Made by a program: the position numbers and the translations under genes. Positions 1-8,013 of a stretch of DNA of 64,000 nt are shown here, in pieces. Source of the stretch: Andreprevotia chitinilytica DSM 18519 (GTDB taxonomy: Bacteria; Pseudomonadota; Gammaproteobacteria; Burkholderiales; Chitinibacteraceae); assembly GCF_000711875.1 (NCBI RefSeq), contig NZ_JONM01000002.1:314769-378768 (forward strand). Reading direction: 5' to 3'. Within the stretch, counting starts at the first letter, position 1; the number at the start of each line of letters is the position of its first letter. The notes below the pieces were generated by a model. That model did no database searches, was not told where the DNA came from, and was given only the letters and a program-made list of their open reading frames with translations.

Positions 1-5
1 GAGTT

Positions 6-164
6 CTATTTTGAACCGCAGCCTTGATATGGGGCGGATTCGCTGATGAGCTTGGGGTGCTGCTCGATCACAGCTACATCCCCACGCCACACGACGTTGT
101 AAAACAGCCGGCTGAGCAGTTCAAAAAGCTTTTTAAACATTCTGAGAAAGCTTTTAGACAGCAT
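6..164 (-). CDS. Possible small protein of 52 residues, unknown
   Basis: A short open frame begins MLSKSFLRMFKKLFELL and ends APYQGCGSK. The N-terminal third is basic and amphipathic or hydrophobic (KKLFELLSRLFYNVV). No convincing Shine-Dalgarno precedes the ATG, and AAGCTT-containing palindromes cover the first codons. I do not recognise a family. On the plus strand the first 27 bases read EFYFEPQP then a stop, which could instead be the tail of an upstream gene. Either reading is weak. Confidence 0.25.
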   Translation of the reverse strand: MLSKSFLRMFKKLFELLSRLFYNVVWRGDVAVIEQHPKLISESAPYQGCGSK

Positions 165-221
165 CTTGCAGTGCCAATGGTATAGTCGGTTGTCCTTGAT
201 TCACACCAGCCCATCACGACC

Positions 222-815
222 ATGAAACGCTATTTGTTGTTGGTTTTTGCGCTTGCCCTTGTTCTGAGTGGTTGCGGTTACAACACCCTGCAGGCAGAAG
301 ACGAAGCCGTATCGGCCGCCTGGTCGGAAGTATTGAATCAATACCAGCGGCGGGCTGATCTGGTGCCGAATCTCGTCAACACGGTCAAAGGCTATGCCGC
401 ACATGAGAAAGACGTGCTGCTGGAAGTGACCGCGGCGCGTACCCAAGTCGGCTCGGTGCCGGCAAGCCCCGACTTGATCAAGGACGACGCCCGCTTTGGC
501 CAATATCAGCAGGCGCAAGCAGGGATGACGCAGGCGCTATCGCATTTGATGGTCGTGGCCGAACGTTATCCCGACCTAAAAGCCAGCAACAATTTCCGCG
601 ATCTCGCCGCCCAGCTGGAAGGCACGGAAAACCGGATTACCGTGGCGCGCAATCGCTATATCAAGGCGGTGCAAGCGTTCAATACCACCGTGCGATCCTT
701 CCCCAGCAATCTCACCGCCAATGCCACCGGCCTCAAGGCCAAACCCAATTTCGCCGTGCAGAACGAACAAAAGCTTGGCGAAGCCCCCAAGGTTGAATTT
801 GGCGCCAAGCAATGA
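222..815 (+). CDS. lemA: LemA family lipoprotein
   Basis: A 197-residue LemA protein, normal length for the family. The N-terminus MKRYLLLVFALALVLSGC is a lipoprotein signal with Cys18 as the likely lipidated residue, so the protein should sit at the periplasmic membrane face. The family signature follows: EDEAVSAAWSEVLNQYQRRADLVPNLV around residues 26-55, then a long helical region including the conserved RNRYIKAVQAFNT segment. The biochemical role of LemA is not settled. In many bacteria lemA is paired with TPM-domain membrane proteins, and here the next gene overlaps its stop by 4 bases (ATGA), so they form an operon. Family assignment is firm. Confidence 0.93.
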   Translation: MKRYLLLVFALALVLSGCGYNTLQAEDEAVSAAWSEVLNQYQRRADLVPNLVNTVKGYAAHEKDVLLEVTAARTQVGSVPASPDLIKDDARFGQYQQAQAGMTQALSHLMVVAERYPDLKASNNFRDLAAQLEGTENRITVARNRYIKAVQAFNTTVRSFPSNLTANATGLKAKPNFAVQNEQKLGEAPKVEFGAKQ

Positions 816-1720
816 AGCGCATCTGGCTTGCACTCTTGCTGTGGGGGCTGGCAGCCCTTGCGGGCGCGCAGACCGCCATCCCGCCTTTTCAGCAACGCGT
901 TACCGATTTAACACATACCTTGTCCGCGCGGGAGCAATGGCAACTCTCTGACCAATTGCAACTATTGGAAGAACGCAAAGGCAGTCAGGTGGTGGTGTTG
1001 ATCGTGGCGCAGACGCTGCCGGAAACGATCGAGCAATACAGCCTGCGGGTGGCCGAATCCTGGAAGCTGGGCCGTAAAGGCGTTGACGACGGCGTGCTCA
1101 TCCTCGTGGTGAAGAACGACCACAAAGCCCGCATCGAGGTGGGCTATGGCCTGGAAGGCACGCTGACCGATGTGGCATGCAGCCAGATCATCCGCGAGCG
1201 CATGGCGCCGGCTTTGCAAGACGGGCGCTGGGCAGAAGGCATCCAGCAGGGCGTAACGCAAGTGACGACGCTGATCAACGGCGGGCCGCTGCCAACGCAT
1301 CCGCCTTCCCCCACCCATGCGGCCTCCGCGCTGGTTACCGCCTCCGCCGTTGCTGCCGTCCAGCCTGATGCGGCGACGAGTACATCCTCGCTCGGCTTGC
1401 ATCCGTTTTTCATGTTTGTACTGATCGCTTGCTGCATACTCGCCAGCTTCAAATTCCGGCGCTGGGTTTGTCGCACCGTGATGTCCGTGGCAAGCCTTGG
1501 CGCATCGCTGCTGATCGGTCAGGCCCTCACGGCTTCGATCCTGCAAGTGGCCCTGGTGCTGGTGATCTGCGTGATTCTGCAAAGCGCTCGCTTTTGGGCT
1601 GTCATCGTTTGGATTCTGGAACGCACCGAGTTCACCAGTGGCAATGACAGCGTCCGTGGTTCTGCAGATGACGGGCGAGGGAAGGGCGGCGGCTTTGGTG
1701 GTGGTGGGGCGTCTGGCTAA
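812..1720 (+). CDS. TPM-domain membrane protein (YgcG/BatD-neighbour type)
   Basis: A 302-residue protein with a signal peptide (MKRIWLALLLWGLAALAGAQ) and a TPM domain at about 25-155. Family landmarks are LSAREQWQLSDQLQLLE, GSQVVVLIV, WKLGRKGVDDGVLILV and IEVGYGLEGTLTD. A Thr/Pro/Ala linker follows, then hydrophobic stretches near 193-212 and 222-258, and a Gly-rich tail ending GGGFGGGGASG, typical of this family. It is translationally coupled to lemA by a 4-base overlap. The usual third gene, a second TPM protein, is absent. TPM domains have been linked to phosphatase activity and to photosystem or membrane-protein repair in other lineages; the role here is unknown. Confidence 0.9.
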   Translation: MKRIWLALLLWGLAALAGAQTAIPPFQQRVTDLTHTLSAREQWQLSDQLQLLEERKGSQVVVLIVAQTLPETIEQYSLRVAESWKLGRKGVDDGVLILVVKNDHKARIEVGYGLEGTLTDVACSQIIRERMAPALQDGRWAEGIQQGVTQVTTLINGGPLPTHPPSPTHAASALVTASAVAAVQPDAATSTSSLGLHPFFMFVLIACCILASFKFRRWVCRTVMSVASLGASLLIGQALTASILQVALVLVICVILQSARFWAVIVWILERTEFTSGNDSVRGSADDGRGKGGGFGGGGASG

Positions 1721-1730
1721 GGTCGAACGG

Positions 1731-2297
1731 TCATTTCTGAATCACGTTCACGCGTTTACGTCGGGCCAATTGCCGTGCTTTCTTCATGTTGGTGCGTCGC
1801 TTGGGCCAATCAATGCCGCAGTACCCCAATAAATTGGAAATCCCAACAGCCCCGAGCAGCAAAGCCCCAAAGCTCATAAATAGCAAAATCCCCAACTTCG
1901 CACCGACGACTCTTTTGAATTCTTGCAAAGTACGCTCTGGATGCTTGGGGTTGAAATAAACAGTCATGGTGGCGTTTTGCTTATAGCTGACCCAACGGCT
2001 GCGTACGTGCTCAAGGCCCGATTGGCGCGTTTCTTTTTCTTCAAACTCGCCGTCGTACGGCTTGCCATTGACCCAGTAGCGATATTTGATGGTTATCGTA
2101 CCGCCGCGCTGAAAGTAATAGATGTTGCTGGATGTAATCGTCGCGGTGGTTGAGGGCCATTCTTTGCTATTCATGGCCTCTATCAGATCACCCGTTGCAA
2201 AGGGGATGGTGAGTAGGAGCATCAGTGACATGGCAATAACAAAGATGGAAAACAGGCCGCCGAGGATGTTTTTTATAAGAAAAATAGTATTCTCCAA
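1731..2297 (-). CDS. DUF3592 membrane protein at the end of the T6SS island
   Basis: A 188-residue protein with a DUF3592 layout: an N-terminal membrane segment (about 12-34), an extracytoplasmic beta-rich domain with YFQRGGTITIKYRYWVNGK and the typical VYFNPKHPERT motif near residue 110, a second membrane segment at about 132-155, and a very basic tail (KKARQLARRKRVNV). It is the last gene of the leftward cassette vgrG, lipase-like effector, putative immunity. DUF3592 proteins have no settled function. Position and topology allow a second immunity or accessory role, which is inference only. Confidence 0.8.
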   Translation of the reverse strand: MENTIFLIKNILGGLFSIFVIAMSLMLLLTIPFATGDLIEAMNSKEWPSTTATITSSNIYYFQRGGTITIKYRYWVNGKPYDGEFEEKETRQSGLEHVRSRWVSYKQNATMTVYFNPKHPERTLQEFKRVVGAKLGILLFMSFGALLLGAVGISNLLGYCGIDWPKRRTNMKKARQLARRKRVNVIQK

Positions 2298-2390
2298 TTG
2301 GCGGATTTTCTGTGGGAGCCTATTTGCTGGTAACCGTTAGCTAAACAAATTTCGCTATCTGCTCAGAGAGAATGTCGCGGTTTGAGGCGC

Positions 2391-2942
2391 TCAAGGTGAA
2401 AATGTTAAATCTATAATCCTTTCATTTTTCCTAAACGTCTTGGTTGCATTTATTTTTAGGTGGTATTGACGTGATGGAGAAACGAAATACTGAGAAATTA
2501 TCTCGTAGGTATAGCGTTGTTGGTATGTGCTCGGCATTTTTCCCTGGCTATCTAGTGTTTCTCGCTCTTTGAGTTCTCCTAGAATTTCTTTCCATTCTTT
2601 TTCGCCTGCTGCACCGGTGGTATTTTCTAAGAATTCACTCTTTGTGAGGATAATTCTGCAGCCTTGCTCAATTTTTGGAGTGCCTTCCAGTGAAAAAATA
2701 TCGCAATCATACCAAGAGTAATCATCTAGAACGGCGGGAAGGTAAACGGGACTGGAGAATTGAAAGATATAAAATTTCTTTCCATCCATTTGTTTGATAT
2801 CGGACTTAAAAAAATGAACATCCTCTATTGGCAACGAAGGTGTAGGTGGTTTGTAGAAATATTTGGTGGCCCAGAATGTTGCGAGCAATAGGGTCAAAGA
2901 TACTGCGCAAAATAACAATGTGTTAAGCGTTCTGTTTTTCAT
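2391..2942 (-). CDS. Putative T6SS immunity protein, membrane-anchored, no recognised family
   Basis: A 183-residue protein. Residues 1-26 (MKNRTLNTLLFCAVSLTLLL...) form a signal-anchor or uncleaved signal, so the rest should be periplasmic. No conserved domain is recognised; two cysteines, in YDCDIF and QGCRII, could form a disulfide. Its ATG lies 6 bases after the stop of the lipase-like gene, which implies co-translation. The gene is visibly AT-richer than the flanking chromosome. A small exported protein directly behind a VgrG-linked hydrolase is the standard immunity position, and periplasmic location fits an antidote to a lipase acting there. Function is inferred from context only. Confidence 0.72.
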   Translation of the reverse strand: MKNRTLNTLLFCAVSLTLLLATFWATKYFYKPPTPSLPIEDVHFFKSDIKQMDGKKFYIFQFSSPVYLPAVLDDYSWYDCDIFSLEGTPKIEQGCRIILTKSEFLENTTGAAGEKEWKEILGELKERETLDSQGKMPSTYQQRYTYEIISQYFVSPSRQYHLKINATKTFRKNERIIDLTFSP

Positions 2943-2948
2943 AGTGAA

Positions 2949-3773
2949 TTAATTGCCGCTCAGATATGAATCTGTCACTTTCAGTAATTTTTGGAAGGCG
3001 CTAAACCCTTTTGATGTTTTCAGGTTAATGAGTGCTCTGGCATCGCCATGAGTTATCTTTGGTGCCGCTAGGTTTTCGTCAGCTTTTTTTACTGTCCATC
3101 TAGCGCCCGCTGTTGCTACTGCATTGTCGGTGAGTTTTTCTTCGCTTGTTCCAAACCAACCTTCTGTATGAACGTTTATCCAATATTTTGGAACAGGATT
3201 TGGTTCGGATAAGTTAGGTATGGCTGTTAAGGCAGGAATCCATCGATGTGGGGAAAAATAGCGTTCTCCAACTGGATCTAACGTAATAAGTAAATCTGTT
3301 TGCCCTTGCTTGATCTCAAGTGCCATGATTTTTTCTACCAATTCCGCACCTTTCCACCCTCCCAGGCTATGTCCAACCACAATTAGGCCAGGGTTCTGTC
3401 CATTTGTCGCATATGTGATCTTTATATCTTCCAGAGTGCTTTTCAATGCTTGATCATAGCCGCAGTAGATGGTCTTTACCCTGTTTTTTACTGGTAGGCT
3501 AACATCGCTATTTTTTGATCCCGAGACGACACCATCCTTTTCTTTGTCGTAAAAATGACCTTCAAAGAGGGTGTTGGGATATTTTTTTTGAACTTCCCTT
3601 ACATAGTTACGCTGTTGAGCTCCCATAATATATGTCGGCCCTTGCCCCGCAAACGAATCATAATCCGCTGCCCCACCCACAAAAATAACAATCAGCTTTA
3701 GTTTTGGTGGCGTGTATTGAATCGTCGTTGTAGGTCGATCAACTGCGGTATTAACGGTAACGGGTTTTGCCAT
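2949..3773 (-). CDS. Alpha/beta-hydrolase lipase-like protein, candidate T6SS lipase effector (Tle-like)
   Basis: A 274-residue protein with no signal peptide. After an early beta strand (LKLIVIFVGGAADYDSF, 26-42) comes IVVGHSLGGWKGAEL. GHSLGG is the nucleophile elbow with Ser136. Asp166 in LLITLDPVGE and His242 in KITHGDARAL complete a plausible Ser-Asp-His triad. The LDPV context is common in class-3-lipase-like enzymes. It lies 63 bases downstream of vgrG on the same strand and 6 bases before a small exported protein. This is the layout of VgrG-delivered phospholipase effectors with immunity partners. Substrate and Tle subfamily cannot be assigned by eye. Its composition is AT-richer than its neighbours, suggesting transfer. 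Confidence 0.82.
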   Translation of the reverse strand: MAKPVTVNTAVDRPTTTIQYTPPKLKLIVIFVGGAADYDSFAGQGPTYIMGAQQRNYVREVQKKYPNTLFEGHFYDKEKDGVVSGSKNSDVSLPVKNRVKTIYCGYDQALKSTLEDIKITYATNGQNPGLIVVGHSLGGWKGAELVEKIMALEIKQGQTDLLITLDPVGERYFSPHRWIPALTAIPNLSEPNPVPKYWINVHTEGWFGTSEEKLTDNAVATAGARWTVKKADENLAAPKITHGDARALINLKTSKGFSAFQKLLKVTDSYLSGN

Positions 3774-3836
3774 CTCGAAGTAGCCTGGGGTGTTACATCT
3801 GATTGAAAATGAATGCTTCTAACGAACTTGGCTCAA

Positions 3837-4604
3837 CTAAGATTTATGTTCGTCAATTTTTTGAATTGCTTCATACCCATAGAAGATTTGCAGTTTCTTG
3901 GGCGAAGCACTGTGAATACGCTGCGTCATGCCACTTTTATCTGTTTCACCAAAGTAAACCTTTCCCTCTTCCGTGCGAACGAAATAGGGTACTTGGGCTT
4001 GTGGCAAACCAGTCTCGGGTGATTTGACTTCAAATTGGTGGCTATGCAAGTCCGAGTGAGGCATCTCTGGCGGCTGCCAGCCTTTCCAGGTCGGCCCGCC
4101 CAAACTATGGCTCGCTCCCTTGATATCAATCGGCCCGGGCGCGTGAATTTCGATATTGCCGCCTGAAATGCGGATATAGCCGCCGCCAGAAGCCAGCAGA
4201 ATTTCCTTGCCCGCATTGATCACGATCTTTTCGTTGGCGGTCTCGGCGATGTCTTTGGCGGCGGTGACTTCGATATTGTCGGCTTGGGCCTGCATTTGGA
4301 TTTTGCCCTTGGCCACAATCAGCTTCAGCGCCACCTTGTCCTTTACCCCCGCCACGAACAGCGAGATGTGCTCCCCGACGTTATGCAACCAGCGTCGTCC
4401 CGAGGTCTGATTGGTATCGCGCTGTGCGACCCAATCCAGATTGCTGCCGGCGGTAATGGTTTGGGATAGCGGCGTAGTCGAGGCAATCCCCGCCGGGGCG
4501 GAGAGGACGAGGAGCGGTTGTTGCCCGGCCTGGTCCTGGCTGCCGGATTTGGCTTCCTTGTCGGTGTTGCTGCCCTTGTCCCAGCTTTTGAGCGCGTCTT
4601 TCAA
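3837..4604 (-). CDS. vgrG: VgrG, C-terminal part (second frame of a frameshifted gene)
   Basis: A 255-residue open frame that lacks its own plausible translation start and continues the VgrG reading interrupted in the preceding frame. It carries the DUF2345 beta-helix needle region, with repeating strands such as IEVTAAKDIAETANEKIVINAG and GGNIEIHAPGPIDIKG. A C-terminal extension follows with the usual VgrG tail (HSHQFEVKSPETG... PYFVRTEEGKVYFGETDKSG), probably the docking region for the effector encoded next. Restoring one base near 4618-4620 joins it to the N-terminal frame as ...QTTGHQQHLKDAL, giving one VgrG of about 925 residues, a normal length for the DUF2345-containing type. Confidence 0.85.
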   Translation of the reverse strand: MKDALKSWDKGSNTDKEAKSGSQDQAGQQPLLVLSAPAGIASTTPLSQTITAGSNLDWVAQRDTNQTSGRRWLHNVGEHISLFVAGVKDKVALKLIVAKGKIQMQAQADNIEVTAAKDIAETANEKIVINAGKEILLASGGGYIRISGGNIEIHAPGPIDIKGASHSLGGPTWKGWQPPEMPHSDLHSHQFEVKSPETGLPQAQVPYFVRTEEGKVYFGETDKSGMTQRIHSASPKKLQIFYGYEAIQKIDEHKS

Positions 4605-6630
4605 GTGCTGCTGGTGGCCCAGTGGTCTGCTTCGGCCCGGCGCTGTTGTCGCTCTGGACGGTGAGGTTGTCCTTGCCCGTTTCCGTGGTATCCGCCTGTT
4701 GATGCGTGGCGGTGTCGCTCAGGGTTTGCGCCAGGGCGAAGGCGGCATCGAGTTGGGATTGCGCTTCGCTGCGATCCAGCTGTTTGCCGGAAGCGCCGTT
4801 GCGGGCGTCGGCACTGATCAATAAGCCGTGGCCGGCGCGGACGGCACCGTGGCGGTCGGTCCTGAGCTCAAACCCTTCCCCCCGCGCTTCGGCCTTGCCG
4901 TCGCTTCTGGGGTGGGTGAGGTAACCCTGATTGAGCTGGGTTTTGCCGTGTTCCGAGGAGAGCTTGGTGCGGACTTCGCCGGTGGAATCATCGAACAACA
5001 GTTCGTTGTACTGGCTGCCTTTGTATTCCTGGCTCTTGAGGCCGGACAGGGTCTTGTTGGCGGGGAGAGAGCCTGCACCGCTGAAGGTCGGGGTGCGGTG
5101 CGCGCCGTTGAACAACACACCAGTCACCAGCGGCCGGTCGATATCGCCTTCGACGAACTGCACCACCACTTCCTGCCCGACGCGCGGGATGTGTTGCGTG
5201 CCCCAGCCATCACCAGCACTCGGATACGCCACCCGGACCCAGCAGCTGCTGTTGTCGTCGCGGTTGGCGCCGCTTTGGGGATGTTCGTCCGGCCGTTGCC
5301 AGTGCAGCTGGATCTTGATGCGGCCCATCGCATCGGTGTGAATCTCTTCACCCGCTGGGCCGACCACAGTAGCGGTTTGCAGCCCCGGTGCGGTGGGTTT
5401 GCTGTGGTCGGTATCGGCGAAGGCGGGGTTGAGCGGAATGCCGCGCCGGACGGCCTCCAGCTGTACCTTGAACGGCTGTGCTGGCGCATCGTTCTGCGCC
5501 AACAAACCACGCACACCCTGCTGCAGATCACCGGGCAGGTTGTTATAAGCAGTGAGGGTATGGCCGGTGACGGTGAACTGGCGGTTCTCCGGCGCATCGT
5601 CGTCATGGGCCGGATGGCTGTCGAGCTGGAACCATTCGCCGATGTTCAAGGACCGGACGGTGCCTTCGCCAGAGAAGGTCTTGGCCGCCCGATCGAACGC
5701 TTGCTGGCGCAACTGCGCATAGCGCGCCAGATCGTCGCTGTCCTGACCGAAGTAACCACCCGGTGCGTCGTAATGGGTGAGGGTGCTTTGCGCTTGTCGG
5801 CCGCCGTCGCCATGATCGACGGCAGTGCCGTCTTCCGCCTTGAGCGCATCGACCGGCTTGTAGTCGAAACTCGCCAGTTGCACCTGACCGGGGGTGATCT
5901 GCCGCACCGCGCCCCACTGGGTCAGGGTGTCGTCGGCTTCGGTGGTGGCGGCGCGATGGAAGCGGATGCGGGCTTGCTCGGCGGCATCGAGTTGATACGG
6001 ATCATCGAAGGCCACAAACGTCGTGACCGGTGCATCCCCGGCGGTAAAACGGAAGCGATAGGCAATGCCTTCCTCAGCCAGCAGCCGCTGGATGAAATCC
6101 AGATCGGATTCACGGTACTGGGCACAGTAGGAGCGTTGCGGGTAGGTCTTGGATAAATCGAACTCGGCGGCAAAGCTGGCGGCGATGGCCGGATTGCCAG
6201 CGATATGCTCATCGAGGATCTGTTTGACGATCTCGGGGACAGAAACGTCCTGAAACACCCGGCTGGTCGTTCGTTGCCGCAACAGCGCCAGTGGCGGTTC
6301 GATGGTCAGGTCGTAACGACTGAAACCGCCATCGGAACCGGCGAACTCGGCGGCGGTCACCAAGCCCGTGATGACCTGCCGGCCACCATCGGCCGAGAGA
6401 ATGCCGACTTCCACCCCCAGACCCAACAAGGTCTTGAGTTCCAGGCTCACATCCGACGACAAACACTGCAGCGTGTAGCGGTAGCAACTAGACAACTGCC
6501 CTGAGCCAGATAACACATGCGGCAACAGGGTATCGGCGGCCGGGCCGCTGCCGTCGCTGAAGTGGAGTTCAAGCAGCCGGTTGGCTTGGCTGAAGGCGGT
6601 GGCGAAGGACGCGAGGAGGGTGTCGAGCAT
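4381..6630 (-). CDS. vgrG: Type VI secretion tip protein VgrG, N-terminal part (frameshifted)
   Basis: The gp27/gp5-like trimer that tips the T6SS tube. The N-terminus (LLELHFSDGSG... LPHVLSGSGQLSSCYRYTL) starts the Rhs/VgrG core. YRESDLDFIQRLLAEEGIAYRF marks the gp27 base. The gp5/OB region contains GRIKIQLHWQRPDEHPQ, CWVRVAYPSAGDGWG and HIPRVGQEVVVQFVEGD around residues 440-510, followed by the SQYNELLFDDSTGEVR motif. The true frame runs to about residue 671. After GPKQTTG the frame shifts, and the last ~78 residues (PPAALERRAQ...) are out-of-frame noise. No other T6SS core gene is in the window, so this is an orphan vgrG island that needs the secretion apparatus elsewhere. Confidence 0.93.
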   Translation of the reverse strand: MLDTLLASFATAFSQANRLLELHFSDGSGPAADTLLPHVLSGSGQLSSCYRYTLQCLSSDVSLELKTLLGLGVEVGILSADGGRQVITGLVTAAEFAGSDGGFSRYDLTIEPPLALLRQRTTSRVFQDVSVPEIVKQILDEHIAGNPAIAASFAAEFDLSKTYPQRSYCAQYRESDLDFIQRLLAEEGIAYRFRFTAGDAPVTTFVAFDDPYQLDAAEQARIRFHRAATTEADDTLTQWGAVRQITPGQVQLASFDYKPVDALKAEDGTAVDHGDGGRQAQSTLTHYDAPGGYFGQDSDDLARYAQLRQQAFDRAAKTFSGEGTVRSLNIGEWFQLDSHPAHDDDAPENRQFTVTGHTLTAYNNLPGDLQQGVRGLLAQNDAPAQPFKVQLEAVRRGIPLNPAFADTDHSKPTAPGLQTATVVGPAGEEIHTDAMGRIKIQLHWQRPDEHPQSGANRDDNSSCWVRVAYPSAGDGWGTQHIPRVGQEVVVQFVEGDIDRPLVTGVLFNGAHRTPTFSGAGSLPANKTLSGLKSQEYKGSQYNELLFDDSTGEVRTKLSSEHGKTQLNQGYLTHPRSDGKAEARGEGFELRTDRHGAVRAGHGLLISADARNGASGKQLDRSEAQSQLDAAFALAQTLSDTATHQQADTTETGKDNLTVQSDNSAGPKQTTGPPAALERRAQKLGQGQQHRQGSQIRQPGPGRATTAPRPLRPGGDCLDYAAIPNHYRRQQSGLGRTARYQSDLGTTLVA

Positions 6631-6996
6631 GGACGACCGGCAGACGGAATCTGGGAAGTTCGACAGCTTAATGGTTATTTACACGAAAGGAAATAGACAG
6701 TTACCCGATATTAAGCGCGCTTCGCAAGCGGGGGAGATTCGACATGGGGCTTACGATTTTGGGCGCATGGCATCATTCCGCACTGCGCTGCATGGCGATG
6801 AAGCAACGTCCCCATTTTCGCGAAACTGTTCTTTTTTGGTGAACAGTAATTTATCGATATGCCGATTTATCCAGCCAATGTGCTCGGCCAGAATGGCTGC
6901 CATCTGAACCAGCGCTGCAACACCTCCGGCAAGACCAGATGCCCGCCGCGTTCTTCACTGGTCAGCAATTCTCCAGCTCAAACAGGATAAGTCATC
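6631..6996. other. Divergent intergenic region between vgrG and a metallo-beta-lactamase-fold gene
   Basis: 366 bases without a supported gene. It must hold the promoter of vgrG (leftward) and of the gene starting at 6997. The only structure I see is a 7-base inverted repeat ACTGTTC / GAACAGT with a 9-base spacer at 6825-6847, a possible operator. No sigma-54 site with GG-N10-GC spacing was found towards vgrG; a near match at 6769-6782 has N9. A 108-residue plus-strand frame here overlaps vgrG and has no coding character. Confidence 0.5.
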
Positions 6997-7887
6997 ATGT
7001 TCCAGAAAAACTTTGCTCGTACCCTCATCGCCGCCTCGCTGACCTTGGGCGTGATCGCCTCCGCCGGCGCAGCGGGCCAGCCGCTCAAGCTGGCTGTGTA
7101 CAACCCGGGTGACAAAGGCATCTTCGCCGTCTCGTCCGAACTGATTACCGGCCAGAAAGAGGCCGTGCTGGTCGATGCGCAATTCGCCAAGGCGGATGCC
7201 GAGCAGCTGGTGAAAATGATCAAGGACAGCGGCAAGACGCTGACCACTGTTTATATCAGTCACAGCGATCCGGATTTCTACTTCGGTCTGGACGTGATCA
7301 AGGCCGCGTTCCCCAAGGCCAGGATCGTTGCTACGCCGCAAACGGTCGCCGCGATCAAGGCGAGCATGGAAGGCAAGCTGCAATACTGGGGCCCGATCCT
7401 GAAAGACAACGCGCCCAAGTCGCTGGTGCTGCCGGACGTATTGAAGGGCAATACGATCAAGCTGGAAGGCAAGACGCTGGAAATCGTCGGCCTGAACGGC
7501 CCGAGCCCGGATCGCACCTTTGTGTGGGCGCCGTCACTGAAGGCGGCGTTCGGTGGCGTGGTGGTGTTTGGTCAGGAACATGTGTGGGTGGCGGATACGC
7601 AAACGCCGCAATCGCGCCAGAACTGGTTCAAGGTGCTGGACAAGATCGAAGCGCTGAAGCCGACGACGGTGGTGCCGGGCCACTTTGCCGCGGGCGCGCC
7701 GCAGACGGTTGAATCGGTGCAGTTCACGCGTGATTACTTGCAGGCGTTCGAGCAGGAAGCGGCCAAGGCGAAGGATTCTGCCGAGCTGATTGCGGCGATC
7801 AAGGCGCGTTACCCGACCCTCTCTGGCGCGGCCAGCCTGGAGATCAGTGCCAAGGTGATCAAGGGTGAGATGAAGTGGCCGCAGTGA
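6997..7887 (+). CDS. Secreted metallo-beta-lactamase-fold protein with degenerate metal motif
   Basis: 296 residues. A signal peptide (about 1-26, ending SAGAAG) targets it to the periplasm. The MBL fold follows: LVDAQFAKADAEQLVKMI strand-helix, then YISHSDPDFYFGLDVI where HxHxDH is normally found, AFGGVVVFGQEHVWVADT, and VVPGHFAAG near 225. In the metal motif the first His (H88 in SHSDPD) and one Asp remain, while the second and third His positions are Asp and Phe. Secreted MBL-fold proteins with SHSDPD-type motifs are widespread in Proteobacteria and mostly uncharacterised. AGGATAAG is a modest ribosome site. The gene is monocistronic, followed by repeats. Confidence 0.85.
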   Translation: MFQKNFARTLIAASLTLGVIASAGAAGQPLKLAVYNPGDKGIFAVSSELITGQKEAVLVDAQFAKADAEQLVKMIKDSGKTLTTVYISHSDPDFYFGLDVIKAAFPKARIVATPQTVAAIKASMEGKLQYWGPILKDNAPKSLVLPDVLKGNTIKLEGKTLEIVGLNGPSPDRTFVWAPSLKAAFGGVVVFGQEHVWVADTQTPQSRQNWFKVLDKIEALKPTTVVPGHFAAGAPQTVESVQFTRDYLQAFEQEAAKAKDSAELIAAIKARYPTLSGAASLEISAKVIKGEMKWPQ

Positions 7888-7908
7888 TGGGGGGGAGGGA
7901 GCGTCAAT

Positions 7909-8005
7909 GTAGCCCGGACGGCTTTGCCGGCCGGGGGCACGGTATAAACGGGCAGCGGCGATTCTAGATGTGATGTCACCCGGCCGGCGAAGCCGTCCGG
8001 GCTAC
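7909..8005. repeat. Palindromic repeat, family A (GTAGCCCGGAC...GTCCGGGCTAC)
   Basis: Terminal arms GTAGCCCGGACGGCTTTGCC and GGCGAAGCCGTCCGGGCTAC are near-perfect inverted complements about 95 bases apart, so the unit can fold into a long hairpin. Related copies occur at 24882-24953 and 28465-28540. It lies between convergent genes next to a family B element, the same pairing as at 24.7-24.95 kb. Confidence 0.85.
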
Positions 8006-8013
8006 GGTGTTAT

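Noticed and set aside
4600-4625. Programmed frameshifting in vgrG
   Set aside because: Only a GGG run, no classical heptameric slippery site or obvious downstream pseudoknot; error or mutation is simpler, though not excluded.
4828-6156. 442-residue rightward open frame
   Set aside because: Antisense to the unmistakable VgrG core; no recognisable motif.
6769-6782. Sigma-54 site near vgrG (TGGCATCATTCCGC)
   Set aside because: GG-to-GC spacing is 9, not 10, and it points away from vgrG.
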